A program made the position numbers and the translations under genes. Under the pieces are notes generated by a model, which saw only the letters and a list, made by a program, of their open reading frames with translations, was not told where the DNA came from and ran no database searches. A stretch of DNA of 64,000 nt, from the NCBI GenBank assembly GCA_963575745.1, contig CAUYUJ010016060.1:97501-161500 (forward strand), in the 5' to 3' direction. Origin of the DNA: Prorocentrum cordatum. Its lineage: Eukaryota; Sar; Dinophyceae; Prorocentrales; Prorocentraceae. Of the stretch, positions 11,031 through 20,241 are shown in pieces. Position 1 is the stretch's first letter. Each line of letters opens with the position of its first letter.

Positions 11031-11035
11031 GAATG

Positions 11036-11530
11036 GCCCTCGCGTGCTCTCTTTGGGGCCGCCTTGGCGCACTCTTGGGCCGTCTTGTACTCCTCGACGC
11101 CGCATCGAGGGTCTCTCAGATCTCGGGGCCGTCTTGGGGCCGTCTCGAGCCCTTCTGCTGGGGGGCATATTGGGCCATCTTGTGGCCCTCCTGGCCAGTC
11201 TTGGGGCCATCTTGTGCCGCCTTGATGGAGGTATGTGGTAATCTAGTGGGCCCTTGAGACCCTTCTTGGGGCGATCTAGGGGGTCTCTTGGGCCGTCTCA
11301 GGCACTTGTGAGCCCGAGAATACGAGCATGCCATAATCATTGCGCGCCAGATCTTTTTGCCTCTTGAGGGCCTGTTGGGGGTCACCTTGGGCACTCACGG
11401 GGCGTCTTGGGAACTTCTTGGGCAATCTTGAGCCACCCTTGTGCCCTCTTGGGCTGTCTTGGGTCCATGTGGTCCGTCTTAGTGGCCATCTTGGGCCACC
11501 TTCGGCAGTTGTGAAGGCATCTTGAACCAC
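11036..11530. repeat. 12-bp TCTTGG satellite, outlying block
   Basis: GGGCCGTCTTG, GGGGCCATCTTG, GGCACTCTTGG and similar words in one orientation across the block. Continuous open frames on both strands reflect the repeat. Confidence 0.75.
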
Positions 11531-11639
11531 CTTGGCGGCGAACAATTTGGAATGCGGCACGTCACGCATCCCAGCAGGAAGACGACACGGGGCGGCGGCC
11601 ATGAAGGGCTTTGCCCCCTGCCGCCGGCCCCGCATCAGA

Positions 11640-11815
11640 TTTGCTGCATTGCGGCTCTGGTTGGGATGATTGGTTATCTGGCGAATCGGTTGGCAGGCTT
11701 GGAGCTCGTCTTGGTGGCTGATTTTCTGGCTCGCTTGTTTGCAGTTCGGCTGGCTGGCTGATCGGCATGCTGGCTGGTAATCGGATGGCTGGCTAGTTTA
11801 TTGGCGGACTCGCCA
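11640..11815. repeat. CTGGCTGGC low-complexity stretch
   Basis: Repeated TTGGCTGGC, GGCTGGCTGA and GGTTGGCAGGC words. No gene is supported here or in the sequence up to 12100. Confidence 0.5.
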
Positions 11816-12100
11816 AGAAAGGAAGGATGTGGAAGGAAGAGGCGGATCCCAGGCTGCTTGATACGGGATTGTTGCCACACGAAACAGTGATCGTTCTTTC
11901 TGGCAGCGCGAGCACCTTACGAGAAGTCATGGTCTTGGGAGAGTAGGCCCATTGTTTTTTCCACTACTTATGTGCAAAGGCCAGGGGCTTTCAGGTAAGT
12001 TTGGCCTCGCCTTCTCAGCATACACACGGCCTCAAGAGGGCTTCAGAGGGCACCAAGATTGACCACCCGAAGAGGGCCTCGAGAGGCTCCAATCCGGCTC

Positions 12101-12155
12101 CCGTGGCCATTGTAGCTCAAGTCGCTTGGGTTCAATTCAGGTTTTGTGGCTTAAG
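12101..12155 (+). other. Relict dinoflagellate spliced-leader sequence
   Basis: 12101-12121 matches the 21 conserved bases of the dinoflagellate spliced leader at 18 positions, ending in the diagnostic GCTCAAG; mismatches are at leader positions 5, 12 and 14. A second, weaker piece TTTTGTGGCTTAAG (12142-12155) resembles the leader's 3' part with one inserted base. Both are in sense orientation 57 and 23 bp before the Hint ATG. Such relicts arise when a trans-spliced mRNA is reverse-transcribed into the genome. It is not an SL RNA gene: no donor GT follows in leader context. Confidence 0.7.
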
Positions 12156-12177
12156 CCTGGTTCCAGGCCAGGTAATT

Positions 12178-12468
12178 ATGGGGCGGCGGGCGGCCGTCTG
12201 GGCGGTCCTGTCGCTGGCGCTGGGCGCGGGCCGCGAGGTGGTGACGGGCTGCTTCCCGAGCTCGGCCGAGGTGGCGCTGGCGGACGGCTCCAGGAGGGAG
12301 CTGCGCGACCTCTGCAAGGGGGACCTGGTGGCCTCCTGGGACCAGTCGCTCCAGAGGCCCGCGGTCTCGGCCGTCCAGGCTCGGCACCATCCAAGCGCGC
12401 CTCTGCTGCACGTGCGGCGGCCACGCAAGGGCCACGCAGCGCATGCTCGGAAGTCTTGCAGCGTAGGC
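12178..12468 (+). CDS. Secreted Hedgehog/intein (Hint) domain protein, first exon
   Basis: From the ATG at 12178, residues 1-24 form a signal peptide (MGRRAAVWAVLSLALGAG then a short polar end). The next residues GCFPSSAEVALADGSRRELR (24-43), then DLCKGDLVASWD, are the N-terminal Hint block: Cys25 is the splicing or cleavage nucleophile, followed by the V.L.DGS...I..L..GD.V pattern. HHPSAPLLHVRR (70-81) fits the next Hint strand. Hint domains cut themselves from the preceding peptide; in protists they occur in secreted proteins. The ATG is chosen because the signal peptide starts there and a relict spliced leader lies just upstream. The open frame runs to a stop at 12606, but after about residue 97 (GTAGGC at 12469) it enters a TA tract, so a donor site there is likely. 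The conserved TxxH block is not in this exon. Confidence 0.7.
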
Positions 12469-12527
12469 TCCGTGGCGGGCGCTTTCTGGCTATACAGCTC
12501 GGGAAGCGATGTGCTACAAGCTCTTCT

Positions 12528-12603
12528 ATATACATATACACATACACATCTATACGCATATACATATATATATATATGTATATATATGTGTGTGTATACA
12601 CAC
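12528..12603. repeat. TA/CATA microsatellite
   Basis: ATATACATATACACATACAC and following TA/GT dinucleotides, within the presumed first intron of the Hint gene. Confidence 0.9.
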
Positions 12604-12907
12604 TAGTTCGGGTCAGACGTGCTTCTCCAACAGCGGCACATAGTACTACAGCCCTCCCGACAAAAAAGCACTTGATTGGAAGAGTCAGTCCTGCCCGCCC
12701 CACCCCCAGGCCCCAACCGAAGTTGGCGCGGAGGAGCTGCGCTCAGCGGCCACCCCCGCCAACATTGGAAGGGGGGCCAGGGGGCCACGGACCACATGGC
12801 CTCGGCGCGACATCGCAGCGATCCAAAGAACACGAGACGATACCATAGCTGCCCCCAGTAAGCTTTTTTTGCGGGCGGGTGGCAGCATGCCCCTGTGCGT
12901 CCCGCAG

Positions 12908-13003
12908 GCGGTGCTCGAGTGCGACCGGGGCGCCTCGCAGCTCGTGGAGACCTCCCCGCCCGGCGCGCCCCTCGACGCCACTGTGGACCGCCCCCTCCGG
13001 CGG
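12908..13003 (+). CDS. Candidate second exon of the Hint gene
   Basis: A 96-bp open stretch preceded by GTGCGTCCCGCAG (acceptor-like) and followed by GTCTC (donor-like). It reads 32 codons in phase 0, beginning AVLECDRGASQLVETSPPGA, with almost only G or C in third positions, like exon 1. Both ends are in the phase required by a donor at 12469. There is no recognisable motif, so assignment rests on phase, composition and splice-like edges. It could be chance in GC-rich DNA. Confidence 0.35.
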
Positions 13004-13350
13004 GTCTCTTCAATCCGCACTGGGCTCCACTGGCGGCGCCTCGGGCGCTGCCCCTATAGCGCCCTCCGCGCGCCAGTCGGGGGCCCCCAGACGGGGTGGC
13101 GACCCTACCGCGCGGTGAGTCAGTTGGGCACGGTTTTGGAACTCGGGTCTCTCTCCGAGGACGCCTCCTGCGACCGAGGCATGCGCGGTACCAATACCGT
13201 GCGGTGACGGACTGCGCGGTGAGGTCGTCGGGGATTCCGAGGTCGCCACTCGGTCCGTCACCACGCGGGTTTTGGGGCCCCGAAGCCACGGTGGGGGGCC
13301 CAGCGCCGATCCAGGAAGTCCGCGCGGACCTCCGAGGAAGCATGCTCATG
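13004..13350. mobile_element. Terminal-inverted-repeat element, copy 2 (expanded)
   Basis: Left end TCTTCAATCCGCACTGGGCT (13008-13027) then GGCGGCGCCTC and GCGCGCCAGTC, as in the copy at 541. The right end GGGGGGCCCAGCGCCGATCC (13293-13312) then GAAGTCCGCGCGGACCTCCG is the inverse. About 200 bp of extra sequence with diverged direct repeats (GCGCGGTGAGTCAG/GCGCGGTGAGGTCG) sits between them. Confidence 0.5.
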
Positions 13351-13767
13351 CCGTTCTTCCCTCGACCTGCACCTTCCGCACCGTCCGCGCGGCTGGCGCC
13401 GCGCTGCCGCGGCGGCCGCATCCCAGCGACGCCTTCCGCGCGGGAAGGTGCAGGCCGAGGGTCTGTTCGCAGGCCTAGAGGTGGACACCAACACCAGTAT
13501 CGGCGGTGTGCCTCCACCGAGGGAAGAAGACCCCGATCTCGGTGATGGTGGTAATATTCTGGCCTTCAAGGTGGCCGAAATGGTACCACCAACACCGAAA
13601 ATCTGGGATCGTCTTCCCCCTGTGGAGGCAAGCCCCCTGTGCTGGTGTTGGTGCCCATTGCCAGGCCTCCAAGTCTGTGCTTCCAGGGTGATCGACATAT
13701 CACCACCAGCACCGAAATCTGGGATCATCTTCTTCCTGTGGAGGCATACCCCCTGTGCTGGTGCCTC

Positions 13768-13893
13768 CTCCTCCTCCTCCTCCTCCGCCTCCTCCTCCTC
13801 TGCCTCCTCCTCCGCCTCCTCCTCCTCTGCCTCCTCCTACTCCTCCTCCTCCGCCTCCTCCTCCTCCTCCTCCTTCTCCTCCTCCTCCATTTC
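13768..13893. repeat. TCC trinucleotide tract
   Basis: TCCTCC with CTCTGCC and CTCCGCC variants. It runs directly into CATTTCCAG at 13888-13896, so it could serve as a very long polypyrimidine tract for an acceptor. Confidence 0.9.
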
Positions 13894-13896
13894 CAG

Positions 13897-14060
13897 GCCT
13901 CCCAATCTGTGCTTCTGGAGGAGCCGGGGCCGCACGCCGCGCCCGCGGGCCCCGCGGCGGCGCCCAGCGGCGCGCGGCAGGACGCCGCGCGCGCCGCTTC
14001 GGCGCGGCGCCCCCGGGCCACCACGGGCGAGGCGCTGGCCGACCGGGCCGGGGCCATGAC
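13897..14060 (+). CDS. Candidate exon (Hint gene or separate gene)
   Basis: Follows ATTTCCAG. In phase 0 it reads ASQSVLLEEPGPHAAPAG and continues Ala/Pro/Arg-rich to ADRAGAMT. Third positions are nearly all G or C in this frame only. Beyond 14060 the sequence becomes the duplicated CTCGGCCCCNAGGGGCAACG block and GGA repeats, so the 3' limit is a guess. No domain is visible; it may be a disordered linker or non-coding GC-rich DNA. Confidence 0.25.
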
Positions 14061-14074
14061 CTTGTGTCTCGGCC

Positions 14075-14129
14075 CCCAGGGGCAACGTCGTTACGTCAGG
14101 GTCCCCACCCCCTCGGGCGTCTGCTCGAG

Positions 14130-14161
<32 letters not shown>

Positions 14162-15110
14162 GGAGGAGGAGGAGGAGGAGGAGGAGGAGGAGGCCCGATA
14201 GCCTACCCCGCCCAGGACCGTGCGGTTTCGCCGTCGTGTCTCGCAGGAGGGGAAGAAACACACAGACATAATGAGTCGTCGACTCCCAGGAAGATATGGG
14301 AAAATATGGGACGTGGGGGGGAGGACAAGAACCCGGAAGATATGGGAAAAGATGGGGGATCCTGATATTTGTGTTTAGTTGTGTGTGTGTGTGTGTGTGT
14401 GTGTCCCAGGGCCCCTTCAGTCTCGGCCCCGAGGGGCAACGTCAGGGTCCAGACCCCCTCGGGCGTCTGCTCGAGGAGGAGGAGGAGGAGGAGGAGGAGG
14501 AGGAGGAGGGGGAGGGGGAGGATCAGGAGGAAGAGGAGGAAGAGGAGGAGGAGGAGGAGGAGTCATGAAACATCATGCGGGAGGTGTTTCTCCGTGGACG
14601 GCCCCGTAGGGGCCCTTGCCAGGCCTGGCCCGTCAGAAAACCTCTCGGGACGAGGCGCCGGTCCCGGGGGTCTGGGGGGTGGGATGGGCGCCTTCGGGCC
14701 TTCTTGGGGGCCTCTTGAAGCCGTCTTGGAGGTCTTGGAGGTCATCCTGGGCGTCTTAAAAGCCTCCTGGGCCGTCTTGGGGGCCTCTTGGGGCCGTCTT
14801 GGGGGGTGGGGATGGGCTCCGGGGGGGGGCGGTGCGTCGGCCCGCAGTCGCTCGCCCCTTCCTTTGCCGGTAGGGGCCCGATAGCCTACCCCGCCCAGGA
14901 CCGTGCGGTTTTTCGCCGTGGTGTCTCTCAGGAGGGGAAGAAACACACACAGACACCATGAGTCGTCGACTCCCAGGAAGGTATGGGAAAAGTATGGGAA
15001 GTGGGGGGGGAGGACAAAGGCCCAGAAGATGTGGGAAACTGTGGTGAATCCCTTTATTTGTGTGTGTGTGTGTGTGTATCTATCTGTGTGTCCCAGGGCC
15101 CCTTCAGTGT
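14075..15110. repeat. Tandemly duplicated segment, offset about 681 bp
   Basis: The stretch from GATAGCCTACCCCGCCCAGG (14199) through GAAACACACAGACA, GAGTCGTCGACTCCCAGGAA, GATATGGGAAAA and a GT microsatellite (14382-14404) to GTCCCAGGGCCCCTTCAGT recurs at 14880-15105 with few changes (GT tract 15059-15080). GGGGCAACGTC..CAGGGTCC..ACCCCCTCGGGCGTCTGCTCGAG is also doubled (14079 and 14430), each followed by a GGA tract (14131-14190; 14476-14565). A short TCTTGG satellite patch (14690-14810) lies within. Confidence 0.8.
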
Positions 15111-15178
15111 CGCCGAGTCCTGGTCGGTGTTCCCCCCCCCTGAGCCAGTCCCCCCCCCCGCCATCGCTGCCCCTCCAG

Positions 15179-15410
15179 GCCCGCACCCATGGTTCTACGC
15201 CGAGGGCGCGCGCGGCCACGGCGAGGCTCCCTCGGAGGAGGAGGAGGCACCGAGCACCGTCGCCGCGGCCCTCGGCTCGCGCTCGCCTTTCGGGGGCCTC
15301 CCAGGAGGGGGACTCGTCGCCGCGGCGGGGAGCGCCTCGAAGTGCTGGTCGAACCGCACCCCTGGGAGGTGCGGTGCGGGTATCGAAGACGCCTGCGGCG
15401 AGTCACCGCC
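15179..15410 (+). CDS. Candidate coding exon
   Basis: After a C-rich stretch ending CCCCTCCAG (15178), one frame reads PHPWFYAEGARGHGEAPSEE, then EEAPSTVAAALGSRSPFGG and SKCWSNRTPGRC, with high GC in third positions. It could be a late exon of the Hint gene or of another gene. It runs into the ATCGAAGACGCCTGCGGCGA block that belongs to the satellite modules, so its end is unclear. No domain was recognised. Confidence 0.25.
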
Positions 15411-15519
15411 GCCCCCTGCCTTTGTGGAAGCGCCTACGTGGCCGAACGTCGAGGCCGGACCTGCCAAGCTATCGGACCATGTGTTCCCCGAATCGGTTTG
15501 GAGAGACTTCGGGGAACAC

Positions 15520-16935
15520 GTGGGCATCTTGAAGGTCATCTTGGCCGCTTGGAGGCCAATTTGACCTTTTCGGGCCTTCTTGGAGGACGTCTTGGAGCGC
15601 TCTTGGGCCGTCTTGGAGGCCATCTTGAGCGTCTTGGAGGCCTCTTGGGCCGTCTTTGGGGGCCTCTTGGGGCCGTCTTGGGCCTCTTGGGCGGTCTTTG
15701 GGGGCACTTGGGCCGTCTCGTGCCGTCGGAAGGCCGAAAACAAGCAAATGCCACAATCCTTCAAAAACTAATGGGAAATCGATGATATTGGCCTGTTCGG
15801 GCCTTCCTGTAGGCTCCCTTGGAGGCCTCTTGGGCCGTCTTGGGCCCTCTTGGTGACATCTTCGGCCGTCTTGGTGGGCCCCTGGCCCGTTGCTCCAGGG
15901 CCGTCTTGGAGGTCATCCTGGGCATCTTAAAAGCCTCCTGGGCAGTCTTGGGGGCCTCTTGGGGCCGTCTTCGGGGCCTCTTGGGCCGTTCTGGGGCCAT
16001 CTTGAAGACCTCTTGGGCGATCTGTGGGCGATCTTTAGGGGGCTCTTGGGCCGTATCGGGTCGTCGGAAGGCCGAAACGAAGCAAATGCCACAATCCCTC
16101 AAAAACCTATCGAACATCAGTGTTTTGGGTCTTTTCTGGCCTTCCTGGAGGCCCTCTTGGAGGCCTCTTGGGCCGTCTTGGGCCAGCTTCGAGCCAACTT
16201 CGGCCATCTTGGTGGGCTCCTGGCCCGTCTGACGCCGTCGGAGGCCGTTTGGGGGGCCTTGGGGTGCTCCAGGGCCGTCTTAGGGGGCATCTCGGGCGTC
16301 TTGGAGGCCTCTTGGGTGGTCTTTGTCCCCTCTTGGGGCCGTCTTGGGGGCCTCTTGGGCGCTGTGGGGGCGATCTTGTGGGCCTCTTGGGCCGTCTTGG
16401 GTCGTCGGAAAGCCGAGAAGAAGCGAATGCCAAAATCCTTCAAATACCTAAGGGAAATCAATGATTTTGGCCTCCTCGGGCCCTCCTGGAGGACCTCTTG
16501 AAGGCCTCTTGGGCCGTCTTGGAGCCTCTGGGGGGCCTCTTGGGCCGTCTTGGGCCGTCTTGGACTTTCTTGGGCCGTCTTGGAGGCCGTCTTGGACCAT
16601 CTTGGGCGAACTTGAAGGCCATCTCGGCCATCTTGGGCCAGCGTGGCCATCTTGGTGCCATCTTGGGCCATTTTGAGCGACACATTGGGAGAATTGGGGG
16701 CCTTCCGGGTGCCCTTGACTGGGGGCCCTTTTGGGGCGCTTCGGGGCCGTCTCGGAGGCCATCTTGGGCGTCTTGGAGGCCACCTTGGGCGTGTTGGAGG
16801 CCTCTTGGGCCGTCTTGGGGCCCTCTTGGGGCCGTCCTGGAGGCCACTTGGGCCGTCATGGGGCCCTCTTGGGGGCCTCTTGGGCGATCTTGGGGGCCTC
16901 TTGGGCCGTCTTGAGCCGTCGGAATGCCGAGAAGA
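15520..16935. repeat. 12-bp GGCCNTCTTGGN satellite with A-rich blocks, about 340-bp subunits
   Basis: Runs of GGCCGTCTTGGA/GGCCTCTTGG/GGCCATCTTGG are broken at 15720, 16058, 16395 and 16918 by a conserved block GTCGGAAGGCCGAAAA.AAG, AAATGCCA.AATCC.TCAAA, then AGGGAAATCAATGATTTTGG. Successive blocks are about 337 bp apart, the last about 520. Both strands are open for kilobases (Leu/Gly on one, Arg/Pro/Lys on the other), a repeat effect rather than genes. Confidence 0.9.
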
Positions 16936-16999
16936 AGCACATTCCATTATCCCAGTGCGACCTTACCTAGGAGTTGGAGCCTCTAGGAAAGCAAACTTA

Positions 17000-17815
17000 G
17001 CAATAGTGGATGCTGTGCTGCGCTATGCTATGCTATGCTCTACTCTGCTCTGCTGTGCTATGCTATGCTATGCTATGCTATGCTGCGCCATGCTATGCGA
17101 TGCTATGCTATGCTGCGCTATGCGATGCCATGCTAGGCTATGCTATGCTGCGCTATGCTATGCTATGCTATGCTATGCTGCGCTCTGCCATGCTGCGCTC
17201 TGATGTGTTATGATATGCGATGCTATGCTATGCTATGCTATGATATGCGATGCTATGTTATGATATGCTATGCTATGCTATGCTGCGCCATGCTGCGCTA
17301 TGCTATGCTCTGCGATGCTATGTTGCGCTCTGCGATGCTATGCTATGCTATGTTATGATATGATATGCTATGATATGCTGCGCTATGCCATGCTATACTA
17401 TGCGATGCTATGCTATGCTACACTGCGCTATGCTATGCTTTGCTATGCTATGTGTTGGTATGCTATGCTATGCTGTGCTGTGCTGCGCCTTGCTATGCTA
17501 TGCTAAGCTATGCTATGCTGCGCTATGATATTCTATGCTATGCTATGCTGCGCTCTGCTATGCTGCGCTCTGCTATGCCATGATATGCGATGTTATGCTA
17601 TGCTATGCTATGCTATGATATGCGATGCTATGGTATGCTATGCTATGCAATGCTAATGCTGCGCTAAGCTAAACTAAGCTGAGCTAAGCTGAAGCTAAGC
17701 TAAGCGAGGCTAGGCCAAGCTAAGCTAAGCTAAGCACAACTAAGCTAAACGATGCTAGGCTAAGCTAAGCTAAGCTAAGCTAAACTAAGCTAAGTTAAGC
17801 TAGGCTAAGCTAAGA
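17000..17815. repeat. Pentanucleotide array, TGCTA changing to TAAGC
   Basis: 17000-17655 is (TGCTA)n/(TGCGC, TGATA) with point variants. At about 17660 it switches abruptly to (TAAGC)n up to 17815. Cys/Tyr/Met/Leu frames over it are artefacts. Confidence 0.97.
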
Positions 17816-17989
17816 TGTGATAAGCAAAGCTAGCCTAAGGGGACGTAGCTGGGGGAACCGCGGGGCGGATACCGGGGGAACCGCCCGGGGCGGGTTCCAC
17901 TGCCCGGCCCCTTTAAGCCAAGAGAGTAAGAACCCTTCTAGGCAGAGCCTAGGTAGGGACAACTCTTTCAAAAACCAAAGGAACTCAAT

Positions 17990-20241
17990 GATTTTGGCCT
18001 CTTCGGGCCCTCCTGGAGGAGCTCTTGGAGGCCTCTTGGGCCGTCTTGGAGGCCTCTGGGGGGCCTCTTGGGCCGTCTTGGGCCCTCTTGGACTCTCTTG
18101 GGCCGTCTTGGAGGCCGTCTTGGACCATCTCGGGCGGACTTGGAGGCCATCTTGGGCCATCTTCGCGATTTGTTGAGGATGTGATGCAGTTTCCGGGTGG
18201 CCTGCGGGACGTGCCACAGCCCCAGGGGGAGTTCTTTTGGAAACATAACCAAAACCAAAACCGAAAGGATCCAGCACGCCAGGCACCCCTGCGATGAATC
18301 GACAGGGGGCGGCGGATCTAAGACGCCTACGGCGAATCACCGCCGCCCCCTGCCTTTTTGGAAGCGCCTATGTGGCCGAACGTTGAGGCCAGACCTGCCA
18401 AGCCATCGGACCATGTGTTCCCGAATCGGTTTGGAAAGCCTTCGGGGAACACGTGGGCATCTTGAAGGTCATCGTGGCCGTCTTGGAGGCCACGTGGGCG
18501 ATCTTTCGGCGGTCTTTGGGGGCTCTTGGGCCGTCTCGGGCCGTCGGAAGGCCGAAAAGAAGGAAATGTCAAAATCCGTCGAACATCTAAGGGAAATCAA
18601 TGTTTTTGGCCTCTTCTGGCCTTCCTGGAGGCCCTCTTGGGGGCCTCTTGGGCCGTCTTGGGCCAGCTTCGAGCCAACTTCGGCCATCTTGGTGGGTTCC
18701 TGGCACGTCTGACGCCGTCGGGAGCCGTCTTGGGGGCCTTTCTGGGCCAACGGGGGACCCTCTTGGGGCGCTTCGGGGCCGTTTTGGAGGCCATCTTGGG
18801 CGTCTTGGAGGCAGTCTTGGGCGTCTTGGAGGTCTTTGGGGCCGTATTGGGGCCCTCGTTGGGGCCATCTTGGATGGCCACTTCGGGCCGCATGGGGCCC
18901 CGCTGGCGGGCCTCTTGGGCGATCTTGGGGGCCTCTTGGGCCGTACTGGAGCGTCGGAATGCCGAGAGAAGCAAATTCAAAAATCCTTCAAATACTAAGG
19001 AAATCAATGATGTTGGCCTCTTTCGCCTCCGGAGGACCTCCTGGAGGGCCTCTTGGGCAGGTCTTGGAGCATCCGGGGGGCCTCTTGGGCCGTCTTGCGG
19101 CCGTTCTGGGACTCTTTTGGGCGTCTTCTTGGAGGCCATCTTGGACCATCTTGGGCGGACTTGGAGGCCATCTGGGGCCGTCTTGGAGGTCATCCTGGCC
19201 GTCTTGTGTGACCGAACGTTGAGGCCAGACCTGCCAAGCCATCGGACCATGTGTTCCCCGAATCGGTTTGGAAAGCCTTCGGGGAACACGTGGACGTCTT
19301 GAAGGTCATCTTGGCCGTCTTGGAGGCCTCTTGGGCGATCTTTCGGCGATCTCTGGGGGCTCTTGGGCCGTCTCGGGCCGTCGGAAGGCCGAAAAGGAGG
19401 AAATGTCAAAATCCGTCGAACATCTAAGGAAAATCAATGTTTTTGGCCTCTTCTGGCCTTCTGGAGGCCCTCTTGGGGGCCTCTTGGGCCGTCTTGGGCC
19501 AGCTTCGAGCCAACTTCGGCCATCTTGGTGGGTTCCTGGCACGTCTGACGCCGTCGGGAGCCGTCTGGGGGGCCTTTCTGGGCCAACGGGGGGCCCTCTT
19601 GGGGCGCTTCGGGGCCGTCTTGGAGGCCATCTTGGGCGTCTTGGAGGCCATCTTGGGCGTGTTGGAGGCCTCTTGGGCCGTCTGGGGGCCCTCTTGAGCC
19701 ATCTTGGAGGCCACTTGGGCCGTCATGGGGCCTCTTGGGGGCCGATTGCGGATCTTGGGGGCCTCTTGGGCCGTCTCGGAGCTTACGTCGAATCGAGAAG
19801 AAGCAAAAAATTCCAATAATCCTTAGAAAACTAAGGGAAATCCATGGGATGTTGGCCTCTTCCGGCCCCGACCTGCGAGGAGCTCTTATTGGAGGCCTCT
19901 CTGGGCCGTTTCTTCTGGGAGGCCTCTGGGGGGCCTCTTGGGCCGTCTTGGAGGCCGTCTTGGACTCTCTTGGGCCGTCTTGGAGGCCGCCTTGGACCAT
20001 CTTGGGCGGACTTGGAGGCCATCTTGGACCATCTTGGAGGCCATCTCGGGCCATCTTGGCCATCTTGTAGGCCATCTTGAAGCCGTCTTGGGCAGAAAAT
20101 TGGGGAAGTGAGGTCCGTGGAAAAAATCCCGGGACCCCGGCGGGACGGGCCGAAACCCATTGGGAGAGTTCTTTTGGAAAAAGAACCAAAACCAAAACCG
20201 ATAGGATTTGGCACGCCGGGCACCCCTTTGCTGAAGCAGAA
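17990..20241. repeat. 12-bp satellite with A-rich blocks and hairpin modules
   Basis: Same satellite as 15.5-16.9 kb; A-rich blocks at about 17950, 18540, 18955, 19380 and 19785 (spacing about 410-425 bp). A module near 18215-18470 carries AACCAAAACCAAAACCGA, CCAGCACGCCAGGCACCCCT, the GGGGGCGGCGG..CCGCCGCCCCC hairpin, then GATGTGTTCC.. and CTTCGGGGAACACGTGGGCA. Part of it recurs at 19208-19300, and it is the ancestor-like form of the 1-kb units that follow. Confidence 0.9.
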
